This document shows positions 18,391-25,507 of a stretch of DNA of 37,164 nucleotides, piece after piece (the first letter of the stretch is position 1; each line of letters starts with the position of its first letter). The notes below the pieces were generated by a model that had not been told where the DNA came from, searched no databases, and saw only the letters and a list, made by a program, of their open reading frames with translations. The stretch comes from JBOFHT01 sp051649785 (lineage in GTDB: Archaea > Methanobacteriota > Methanobacteria > Methanobacteriales > Methanobacteriaceae), in assembly GCA_051649785.1 (NCBI GenBank), contig JBOFHT010000006.1, forward strand, positions 1 to 37,164. Reading direction: 5' to 3'. A program made the position numbers and the translations under genes.

Positions 18391-18640
18391 TAATGTGTTT
18401 TTATTAATTAATATAGTTTACTAATCTTGAGTTTGGGTTGAAATCCCTCAGAATCCACTTAAATATTTTTTCTAAATATACACTAAACAGAAGTTAACAT
18501 ACTATTTTTAATAAGATACTAGATAAATAGAAAATTTAGCATATAAAAAAATGTTTTTCAATTTAAATATTAGTTTAAAGAGTCAAAGAGGTGAAATAAG
18601 TAAATTGAAGGAATAATATTAACCTATTATCATTAAACTA
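18391..18640 (+). repeat. Dispersed tRNA-tail repeat, copy A
   Basis: The head AATGTGTTTTTATTAATTAA is followed by a segment like the 3' end of a tRNA (GGGTTGAAATCCCTCAGAATC, here two bases off the GGTTCGAATCC T-arm consensus). Then comes a tail shared with the other copies: CTAAACAG, ACTATTTTTAATAA, ATAAATAGAAA, GTTTTTCAA, and AAAGAGGTGAAATAA. It lies in the gap upstream of paaK. On the minus strand the head could act as a TATA-like promoter for paaK. Confidence 0.8.
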
Positions 18641-18746
18641 CAATGAAATATTTATATTGATTATAACTATTATTTATTATATCTTCTCTAGTGGTTATTA
18701 GAAATATTTAATTTATTTTCATTAAAACTAAGATTAGAACTATAAT

Positions 18747-18836
18747 TCACAACATTATATTATCATATCCAATTTCATTATTAACTCCGCCAAATAAATC
18801 TAATATAACAATTAACAACCTTAATAGTTTATTCAT
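18747..18836 (-). CDS. Possible 29-residue hydrophobic peptide
   Basis: The minus strand carries ATG at 18836 behind a strong GGAGGG site about six bases away, and closes at TGA 18749-18747. The product begins MNKLLRLLIVILDLFGG, so its first half is hydrophobic with two basic residues, like small membrane-active or leader peptides. The ribosome site overlaps the start of repeat copy B, so the match may be incidental. I cannot assign a function and treat it as tentative. Confidence 0.3.
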   Translation of the reverse strand: MNKLLRLLIVILDLFGGVNNEIGYDNIML

Positions 18837-18990
18837 GAAAATCCCTCCGAATCCTCTAAACAGATAATAAAATACTATTTCTAATAAGTCATCAAGTAAA
18901 TAGAAAGTTTGGTTAATGGTAAAGGGTTTTCAAAGAGATTGTTAGTTTAAATGTGTTGGAGAGTTTGAAAATAGTTAATTTTAATATACC
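18837..18990 (+). repeat. Dispersed tRNA-tail repeat, copy B (headless)
   Basis: This copy starts inside the tRNA-like part (AAATCCCTCCGAATCC). It then follows the shared tail closely: CTAAACAGATAATAAAATAC, AGTAAATAGAAAGTTTGG, GGGTTTTCAAAGA, GTTGGAGAG. The head and first half of the T-arm are missing. Confidence 0.78.
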
Positions 18991-19058
18991 AACTAAATTG
19001 CTGAAAAAATAAGGGAAAGTGAAAGTATTGTAAAATTTTAATTTTAAAGTATGCTTTA

Positions 19059-19337
19059 TTAATATAAATTTTCACAGATTCTATCGATTAATCTATAAGT
19101 TAAATTCCTACCCGTATTTTTAAAAAATATGTTTGTTCCATTTTGAGTTGATGTTAAAACTATTTTAAATTCTTTATTATTAAATAATCCACTTACTAAA
19201 ATATTATATGTATTTTCAACATCATTATAGCTAAATTCATCAATTTCATGGTGATTATTAAGTATCTTATCCATAATATTTCTTGTTTCTTCCAATACCA
19301 TTAAAATTGCATAATTACGAAGGGTTTTTTCGACCAT
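19059..19337 (-). CDS. Unknown small protein, second gene of a two-gene cassette
   Basis: A 92-residue protein that I do not recognise. I start it at ATG 19337, seven bases after AGGAGG; a TTG six bases earlier is less likely. The first half is predicted helical (LRNYAILMVLEETRNIMDKI) and the second beta-rich (FKIVLTSTQNGTNIFFKN). It begins 15 bp after the stop of the next gene upstream, so the two form a short operon. The pair sits between repeat copies B and C, with a regulator remnant behind it. Confidence 0.65.
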   Translation of the reverse strand: MVEKTLRNYAILMVLEETRNIMDKILNNHHEIDEFSYNDVENTYNILVSGLFNNKEFKIVLTSTQNGTNIFFKNTGRNLTYRLIDRICENLY

Positions 19338-19352
19338 AATCAATCCTCCTTT

Positions 19353-19643
19353 TTAGAATATTATTCCGAAACCAACACCTGAACCACCTTTATATACTAT
19401 AAGATGATCTACTTCAATAAGTAATGGAAATTTGATTCCATAAGTTTTTGTAGTAAAATATTTTAACTCATGAATTCCCATCACAGAATCATAAGAATAA
19501 TATGACTTATACCCATTAGATCGATTCATAACTCCAAAATAGTTATCAGTAACTGTAAAAAGTTCAAGTAAGTCTGTTTTTGTAGCTTCGAAGCAATTAA
19601 TGCCTATGGTAATTCCAACATATTCCTCTAAAATTTCTTTCAT
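19353..19643 (-). CDS. Unknown small protein, first gene of a two-gene cassette
   Basis: A 96-residue protein that I do not recognise. It is mostly beta strand by composition, with aromatic-rich YFGVMNRSNGYKSYYSYD in the middle and a Gly-rich C-terminus (GGSGVGFGIIF). A small barrel fold (Sm- or SH3-like) is a guess from the strand pattern only. The ATG at 19643 follows an AGGGG site. It is translationally close to the next gene, so the two products may act together. Confidence 0.65.
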   Translation of the reverse strand: MKEILEEYVGITIGINCFEATKTDLLELFTVTDNYFGVMNRSNGYKSYYSYDSVMGIHELKYFTTKTYGIKFPLLIEVDHLIVYKGGSGVGFGIIF

Positions 19644-19718
19644 TTAAAAACCCCTAATCTAATCATATACAATATTATTTTTAAATAATTATTTTTATAA
19701 TGAATTCATAAACTCAAT

Positions 19719-19802
19719 TTATTCAACATATTTTAAAACTTCTTTTCCTTTAGTAGTAGCAGTATAAAACCTATCTTGTCTTTTTGAGGATTAAATACTT
19801 AA
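19719..19802 (-). pseudogene. C-terminal fragment of a winged-helix regulator
   Basis: The minus strand reads PQKRQDRFYTATTKGKEVLK followed by YVE and a stop at 19721-19719, and is closed upstream by a stop at 19802-19800. FYTATTKGKEVL is the wing and last helix of many archaeal winged-helix regulators. No start codon or helix-turn-helix part remains upstream. I read it as a relic of a regulator that once preceded the small two-gene cassette. Confidence 0.5.
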
Positions 19803-19984
19803 TTAATCTATTATGTTCCAAATATTTAATGATTAATTAATTTTAAATATATATTAACTATATTATTTTTCAATGAATATTGATATTATTTATACTTATT
19901 TTAAGTGTTTAATTAGCTAAATAATATTTAAATAACATTTTAATAATTTATAAAAAGTTATTTAAGCATTAATAATGCCTATAC

Positions 19985-20215
19985 AATGTGTGTTTTTTAT
20001 TAATTAATATAGTTTACTAATCTTAAGGTTTGGGTTGAAATCCCTCTGAACCCACTTATTAATTTTAAATTGAAAAATATATAACGAATATAAACCAGAA
20101 TATAAAATACTATTTTTACTTAGCTACTAAAGTAAATGCAAAACTTAATCAACAAAATAGAGATTTTCAAGAGAAGTTATTTAAATTATTGGAGGATTGA
20201 GAATAAGGTAAGTTG
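19985..20215 (+). repeat. Dispersed tRNA-tail repeat, copy C
   Basis: The head (AATGTGTGTTTTTTATTAAT) and tRNA-like part (GGTTTGGGTTGAAATCCCTC) are nearly identical to copy A for about 70 bp. The tail matches less well but keeps ATAAAATACTATTTTTA, AAGTAAAT, GATTTTCAAGAGAAG and TTGGAGGATTGAGAATAAGG. Confidence 0.78.
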
Positions 20216-20270
20216 GAAAAATAGAATATTTGAAAAAAATTTTAAAAAAAAGTAAAATAAATTTATTAAT

Positions 20271-22085
20271 TTATAATTTTATTTTACTAGTTTTATAGAC
20301 TTTGTTATATAATTTATCACCACTAAATACTGTTTTTACTGTCACTTTTCCATGTTTTTTGGAATATTTAAATAATGCTAATCCGTTACTATTTGTTTTT
20401 GCTTTACCAACATATTTACCTTTAACATAAAACTTAATAAACTTATTTTTCAAAGGTTTACCCAGGGTAGATACCTTAACATAAATCTTATTTTTGTAAA
20501 GCTTATTTTTTAAAGTCATTAATGTTTTAGCCTTATTAGAAGAGAAGTATATACTAGATTCAATCTTATTGTATTGTGAATCCCCATCGAAAATCGTTTT
20601 GATTGTGTATTTAGCTACTGAAGGTATTTTATATTTTAAAGTAGCTAATCCTTTACTATTTGTTTTTGCAGAGCCAATCAACTTACCATTAACATAAAAA
20701 TTAACTTTTTTATTTACTAAAATATTATTATTTGAAGACAATTTTGTAGTTAAAGTAATTAATTGACTGTAGCTTCCCATAATAGAACTTATTGAAATAT
20801 CAGAATCAATTTTTGTATCATTAGTCTCATTCTTAGTTGAATTTATAATAATTAAAGTTCCACTGTTAAATACACCATTGTAAAATGTATTATTTGCATT
20901 ATTACTATTTAACCTGTTATCATCATATAGATATAAGATACCATTATTAAATAAAGATCCTCCATTTTCAGCATGATTATATATAAAAATAGAAGAACTT
21001 ACATTCATAATATCACCTAAAGAACGTAATGCCCCACCTTGAACAGTTGCCTTATTATTTGCAAAAGTAGAATTAATAACAGTTAAATTACCATTATGTT
21101 TATTAATTGCACCACCATTCTTTGCAAAATTATTAATAAACAAAGAACAGTTTATAAATGCGTTTGAATCCAAATGTATTGCTCCTCCACTAAGTTCAGC
21201 ATTATTATTAATAAATTCGGAATTATTTACAATTAGATTTTTCCACATGTGGATTGCACCACCAGATGAGTCCGCAGAATTATTAATAAAACTAGAATTA
21301 ATAACATTACAATTATAACCACTAATTGCACCACCATTACCATCCTTAGCTTTATTATTTATAAAAGTAGAGTTAATTATAGTTGTATTATTTGTGGTTT
21401 GTATTGCTCCTCCCCATGATCCACTATTATCAATAAATTTGCAGTTAACAACACTTAAGAATCCTCTATTAGTGCTACCAATAGCACCACCTGAGTCATT
21501 TGCAGAATTATTAACAAAGACAGTATCATAAACCAATAAAATAGAATTTTCAGAACCAACTGCTCCTTCACCATACCCTGCTTTATTATTAGTAAAATTA
21601 GAGTTATTTAAAATACAAATTGCACCTCTTACATTAATAATTGCTCCTGATGCCTGTCCTGAAGTACAATTTAGAAATGTGCAGTTTATTATAGTTAAAT
21701 TACCACCATTATTATAAATAGCACCACCATGAGGACCCCTATGAGCATTTTTAATTATTAAGTTAATTAATGTTAAATTGCCCTGATTATCAATGAAAAT
21801 TTTACCATTACAATCAATTACTGAATGGTTATTAGAATTTACACCATTTATTGTAATATTACTACTATTATTAGTACTAGGTAAATTACTATTATTTTCT
21901 CCAGTATATATGCCTTCTTCAAGGTTAATAATATTATTTCCATCGTTAATTGCTTTTTTAATTCCACCATCTCCTGTACTATTAGTAATTGTTGTATTAG
22001 TTGCAGCTGATATCGAGCTGATTAATATAAAAAAAGTTAATAAAACAACACCAAGTACTAAATATTGCTTTTTATTTTCAAACAT
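20271..22085 (-). CDS. Secreted beta-helix adhesin-like protein with two C-terminal Ig-like domains
   Basis: This 604-residue surface protein belongs to the adhesin-like proteins typical of Methanobrevibacter. A signal peptide (1-28, hydrophobic LVLGVVLLTFFILISS, cleavage near SAA) is followed by a parallel beta-helix of about ten polymorphic-membrane-protein repeats with GGAI and FINNxA motifs (about 60-400). Two bacterial-Ig-like modules follow (about 430-515 and 520-604), each with a KTNSxGLAxxKY strand pair and an F(D/S)GDxxYN ending. There is no C-terminal membrane anchor, unlike its two neighbours, so it may be released or held by the wall through the Ig-like repeats. GGAGG precedes ATG 22085. 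The ligand is unknown. Confidence 0.88.
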   Translation of the reverse strand: MFENKKQYLVLGVVLLTFFILISSISAATNTTITNSTGDGGIKKAINDGNNIINLEEGIYTGENNSNLPSTNNSSNITINGVNSNNHSVIDCNGKIFIDNQGNLTLINLIIKNAHRGPHGGAIYNNGGNLTIINCTFLNCTSGQASGAIINVRGAICILNNSNFTNNKAGYGEGAVGSENSILLVYDTVFVNNSANDSGGAIGSTNRGFLSVVNCKFIDNSGSWGGAIQTTNNTTIINSTFINNKAKDGNGGAISGYNCNVINSSFINNSADSSGGAIHMWKNLIVNNSEFINNNAELSGGAIHLDSNAFINCSLFINNFAKNGGAINKHNGNLTVINSTFANNKATVQGGALRSLGDIMNVSSSIFIYNHAENGGSLFNNGILYLYDDNRLNSNNANNTFYNGVFNSGTLIIINSTKNETNDTKIDSDISISSIMGSYSQLITLTTKLSSNNNILVNKKVNFYVNGKLIGSAKTNSKGLATLKYKIPSVAKYTIKTIFDGDSQYNKIESSIYFSSNKAKTLMTLKNKLYKNKIYVKVSTLGKPLKNKFIKFYVKGKYVGKAKTNSNGLALFKYSKKHGKVTVKTVFSGDKLYNKVYKTSKIKL

Positions 22086-22174
22086 TATTATTCCTCCATT
22101 ATCATATCATAAATTTGAACAGTTAAATTACATTATTAAATAGTTTAAATTAAATATTAGATAATTTATATTAA

Positions 22175-22188
22175 CAATTATATAAACT
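22175..22188 (-). promoter_or_regulatory. Probable TATA box of the first adhesin-like gene
   Basis: The minus strand has AGTTTATATAATTG about 90 bp upstream of the ATG at 22085. The core TTTATATA is shared with the upstream regions of the other two adhesin-like genes (25011 and 27461). Confidence 0.4.
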
Positions 22189-22259
22189 AATACTATTGGT
22201 CTTAATCAAAACTATTTTACATCATATCCCCCATTACATTTTGTAAAATAAGTGTATCT

Positions 22260-22374
22260 AGTTATGGTCAAAAGTCGAAATTTCTAAATCAAAACTTCAT
22301 TAAAATCCTTGGATTGGTAAATGAATAAAATTTTCCGATATGGAAAATCTTTTTGACCAAGACGGGTATCATTA
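22260..22374 (-). mobile_element. Hairpin element (MITE-like), copy 1
   Basis: On the minus strand this is a close match to copy 3 at 28235-28342 along nearly its whole length. Shared blocks are GGTCAAAAAGATTTTCCATA, the exact 32-base run from TTTTAATGAAGT outward (with AAGTTTTGATTTAGAAATTT inside it), and TCGACTTTTG. The two ends are imperfect inverted repeats of each other, and the centre (AATCCTTGGATT) is also self-complementary, so the element folds into one long hairpin. It has no reading frame. Confidence 0.75.
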
Positions 22375-22414
22375 AAAGTGTTATCATATCTATAATACTT
22401 TATTTTAAAATATT

Positions 22415-22539
22415 ATAATGATAATAATGTTAAAATAATTAAAAAAAGAATTGACTAATAAGTTTTATATTATTAATATAATGATAATAATGTTAAAATA
22501 ATTAAAAAAAGAATTGACTAATAAGTTTTATATTATTAA
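22415..22539. repeat. 63-bp tandem duplication
   Basis: Two consecutive copies of 63 bp, starting at 22415 and 22478, are essentially identical (ATAATGATAATAATGTTAAA through AAGAATTGACTAATAAG to TATATTATTAA). The array lies just beyond the terminator hairpin of the second adhesin-like gene. No function is visible. Confidence 0.85.
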
Positions 22540-22557
22540 ATTTTAAAAATAATAAAA

Positions 22558-22587
22558 TTAAGGATATAAAAAATAATTTATCCTTAA
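22558..22587 (-). terminator. Hairpin terminator of the second adhesin-like gene
   Basis: A perfect 9-bp stem (TTAAGGATA / TATCCTTAA) with a 12-base AT loop lies 8 bp past the stop codon. On the minus strand it is followed by TTTTATTATTTTTAAAATTT. The same hairpin occurs at the same place after the third adhesin-like gene. Confidence 0.6.
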
Positions 22588-22595
22588 AAAATTGT

Positions 22596-24938
22596 TTAAG
22601 TTTTATTTTTTCTAGCAAAAACCCCTAAAATACTTAAAAATACTAAAAGTATTGCTATTATTGGTATTCCTGTTTCTTTCATAGTTACACTGTTTATCGA
22701 ATTGTTTTTTGTTTTATTAGTTGTTTTATTAGTATCGTTATTTGGTTTTGGCGTAGGGTTTGGTTTTTTTATTAGCTTTATTATTCCTATTGTAGTACTT
22801 AGTAAGTAGTTTTCTTCACCTTCAAATATAACTGTGAATGTTAGTTTTTGATTTTTAAAATCTTTTTCGTTGATTTTGTATTCTATTATAGCTATTCCAT
22901 TGGAATTTGTGGTGTTAATGATTTTTTTACCTGCTATATTGAATGTGAGTTTTTTACCTGATAATGGGTTTCCATTTTTATCAGTTAACTTAGCGATTAA
23001 GACTACTTTTTGACCATTTTTACCTGTATCATTAGTGGTAGTGATTTTTGTTTCTATTTTTGGTATAGGAATAATTACTTCAATAGTTTGAATTTCATTA
23101 TCTGTTACAAAGATGTATAATGTATTCTCACTGTTATTTAAGGTAATATTAAAATTATTATTATATCTTGCATCAAATGAATTTAAAACCGTTGTTGTAA
23201 TGTTAGAATAAACATCGGTCACGAAATAAGGAAGTAAACTAGCATCAAACAGGTCATTAGTATTTAGCTTAAAAGTATAATTAAAAAACATAGTTCCATT
23301 AGGCACAAATGGAGTTGAATTAGTAACATTCATAACAAAATAATTACCTAAAATAAAACCACTGTAATCTACATTAACTGTAGGAGTATTATATCCCCAC
23401 CAATTAAAATCAGCTAAAAAAGAACTAGATTCTCCAATTCCAACAAAAGCAACTCCAGTATTATTCAAAATCCTAGAATAATTAACATTCAAATAACCAC
23501 CATCATTATAAACAACACTACCAAGATTAGCAGAATTATTAATAAAAGTATTTCTTTGAATATCAATATTGCCATAATTATTATAAATAACACCACCATC
23601 ATAAATAGCAGAATTATTATCAAAAACACAACCAGATATACTAATTACACCTTGATCATTAAAAATAACACCACCATACTCATTAGCAGAATTATTATCA
23701 AAAACACAAGTAGATATAATAATTACACCTTGATCATTAAAAATAGCACCACCATAATCCTTAGCAGAATTATTATCAAAAACACAATCAGACATATTAA
23801 CTAAACCAGTATTATAAATAACACCAGCACTATAATTAGTAGCCTCGTTGTTAATTAATTTACAGTTTATAATAGTCAAATTACCATCATAGTTGAAAAT
23901 AACACCACCGTAGTCATTAGCAGAATTATTATCAAAAACACAACCAGACATATTAGCTAAACCAGTATTATAAATAACACCACCATAATTAGCAGAATTA
24001 TTATCAAAAACACAACCAGATATATTAACTAAACCACCATTAAAAATAGCACCGCCAAAATTAAAAGCAAAATTATTATCAAAAACACACCCAGATATAT
24101 TAAATGTTCCATTTGGATTATAAATAGCCCCACCACCATAATAAACAGCAGAGTTATTATAAAAGAAAGAATCAGATATATTAAATTCTCCTTTTTGATT
24201 ATAAATAGCCCCACCACGATTCATAGCAGAGTTATTATCAAAAACACAACCAAATATAATAATTTTACCTATATAATTATAAATAACACCGCCACCAGTA
24301 CCATAATTAATAGAGTTATTATAAAAGAAAGAATCATATATAATAATTTCGCCTTCAACATTATAAATAGCTCCACCTAAAGCATTAGCTTTGTTTTTAA
24401 GGAATGTACAGTTTATAATAGTGAGTGTCTTATTATTATAAATAACACCGCCACTGCCATAATTAACAGAGTTATTATAAAAGAAAGAATCATTTATATT
24501 AATTACACCACCATTAAAAATAACACCACCATCAGAAGCATTGTTGTCAAGGAATGTGCAGTTTACAATATTAACTGTCCCTCTGTTATAAATAACAGCA
24601 CCAGACTCATTAATATATGCATTTTTAATTATTAGATTTTTCAATGTTAAATTACCATGATTGATAATAAACCAAGATCTATTACAATCTATGACTGCTT
24701 TGTTATTAGAATCATTACTCTGAATAGTCACATTCCTACTATTATTAATAGTGATGTTAGTGTTATTAATCCCAATATATGTACCATTTACTAAATTAAT
24801 AGTATCATTACCAAGACTACCTTTTATTCCCTCAGAACTTGAGTTATCAATCACCACAGAACCTGCAGCTGAAGAAAACCCTAAAACAAGGAAAAAGGAT
24901 AATAAAACGAATAGAATAAGTAAACTAAATTTTTTCAT
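22596..24938 (-). CDS. Large beta-helix adhesin-like protein with C-terminal anchor
   Basis: I start it at ATG 24938 (780 residues), where AGGAGGTGA precedes MKKFSLLILFVLLSFFLVLG, a clear signal peptide; the open frame upstream has no role. Residues about 60-500 are near-identical beta-helix units of 22-25 residues with the pattern ISGCVFDNNSAxxYGGVIFN. A NWWGYNTP motif near 512 and an Ig-like domain (about 645-725) follow. A Pro/Asn/Thr spacer (NPTPKPNNDTNKTTNKTKN) then leads to the anchor, MKETGIPIIAI followed by LLVFLSILGVFARKNK. The protein is presumably exported, crosses the pseudomurein wall through the spacer, and is held by the C-terminal helix or processed there. The repeats are also near-identical in DNA, so unit number may vary between strains. 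Confidence 0.88.
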   Translation of the reverse strand: MKKFSLLILFVLLSFFLVLGFSSAAGSVVIDNSSSEGIKGSLGNDTINLVNGTYIGINNTNITINNSRNVTIQSNDSNNKAVIDCNRSWFIINHGNLTLKNLIIKNAYINESGAVIYNRGTVNIVNCTFLDNNASDGGVIFNGGVININDSFFYNNSVNYGSGGVIYNNKTLTIINCTFLKNKANALGGAIYNVEGEIIIYDSFFYNNSINYGTGGGVIYNYIGKIIIFGCVFDNNSAMNRGGAIYNQKGEFNISDSFFYNNSAVYYGGGAIYNPNGTFNISGCVFDNNFAFNFGGAIFNGGLVNISGCVFDNNSANYGGVIYNTGLANMSGCVFDNNSANDYGGVIFNYDGNLTIINCKLINNEATNYSAGVIYNTGLVNMSDCVFDNNSAKDYGGAIFNDQGVIIISTCVFDNNSANEYGGVIFNDQGVISISGCVFDNNSAIYDGGVIYNNYGNIDIQRNTFINNSANLGSVVYNDGGYLNVNYSRILNNTGVAFVGIGESSSFLADFNWWGYNTPTVNVDYSGFILGNYFVMNVTNSTPFVPNGTMFFNYTFKLNTNDLFDASLLPYFVTDVYSNITTTVLNSFDARYNNNFNITLNNSENTLYIFVTDNEIQTIEVIIPIPKIETKITTTNDTGKNGQKVVLIAKLTDKNGNPLSGKKLTFNIAGKKIINTTNSNGIAIIEYKINEKDFKNQKLTFTVIFEGEENYLLSTTIGIIKLIKKPNPTPKPNNDTNKTTNKTKNNSINSVTMKETGIPIIAILLVFLSILGVFARKNKT

Positions 24939-25010
24939 ATTTTCACCTCCTTTTACAATAATTAATATAAAGACAATAAATATGCCTATAATTACTATAT
25001 AATCCAAATA

Positions 25011-25024
25011 GGTATATAAATATG
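25011..25024 (-). promoter_or_regulatory. Probable TATA box of the second adhesin-like gene
   Basis: The minus strand has CATATTTATATACC about 75 bp upstream of ATG 24938. The core ATTTATATAC is identical to that before the third adhesin-like gene, which suggests joint control. Confidence 0.45.
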
Positions 25025-25462
25025 TTTAAATGAAAAGCAATACTCATTAAAAAAATAGTTATTCAATAATATCAGCACAAACAGTTAAAGCATTGCTACA
25101 AACAGTTAAAAACATCGATAAAATAAAAATTAAAATAATTATACTTGTTTTTGAATTCATAAAGAAGTAAAAATAATCCTAAAACCTGTTAAAATAAATT
25201 AACGGGCAGGAATATATCATAATAATAAGAAAAACACATCCCATAACAAATATAAACATTTACAAAAGTTATTAGTGATATTAACCTTTAAATAAATATT
25301 ATTATACAATTATCCAAGCAGATTATTAAACTGATAAAAAAAAATATAATAAGCTTATAAAATTCAATATAATCATAAAAATAGAATTGTAAAAATATTC
25401 TCGAATAAAACAAAATTTTAATTTAGATATCAAAAATAAATAATATTTTAAAAATAATAAAA

Positions 25463-25492
25463 TTAAGGATATGGAAAATAATTTATCCTTAA
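25463..25492 (-). terminator. Hairpin terminator of the third adhesin-like gene
   Basis: The same perfect 9-bp stem (TTAAGGATA / TATCCTTAA) as at 22558 lies 15 bp past the stop codon. The minus strand then continues into TTTTATTATTTTTAAAATAT. Confidence 0.6.
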
Positions 25493-25507
25493 AAAATTGT
25501 TTAAGTT

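Larger units (their letters stand above)
24939..25507. other. Intergenic region between second and third adhesin-like genes
   Basis: I see no gene in it. It holds the promoter of the second adhesin-like gene at its left end and the terminator hairpin of the third at its right end. The middle (25070-25440) is featureless AT-rich DNA. Confidence 0.6.

Noticed and set aside
23556..23804. Periodic plus-strand open frame inside the second adhesin-like gene
   Set aside because: Its repeats mirror the beta-helix repeats on the other strand and the unit length is a multiple of three, which explains the open frame.
24939..25007. N-terminal extension of the second adhesin-like protein
   Set aside because: Starting at 25007 would place an AGGAGGTGA ribosome site inside the gene and put a second hydrophobic segment ahead of a perfect signal peptide.
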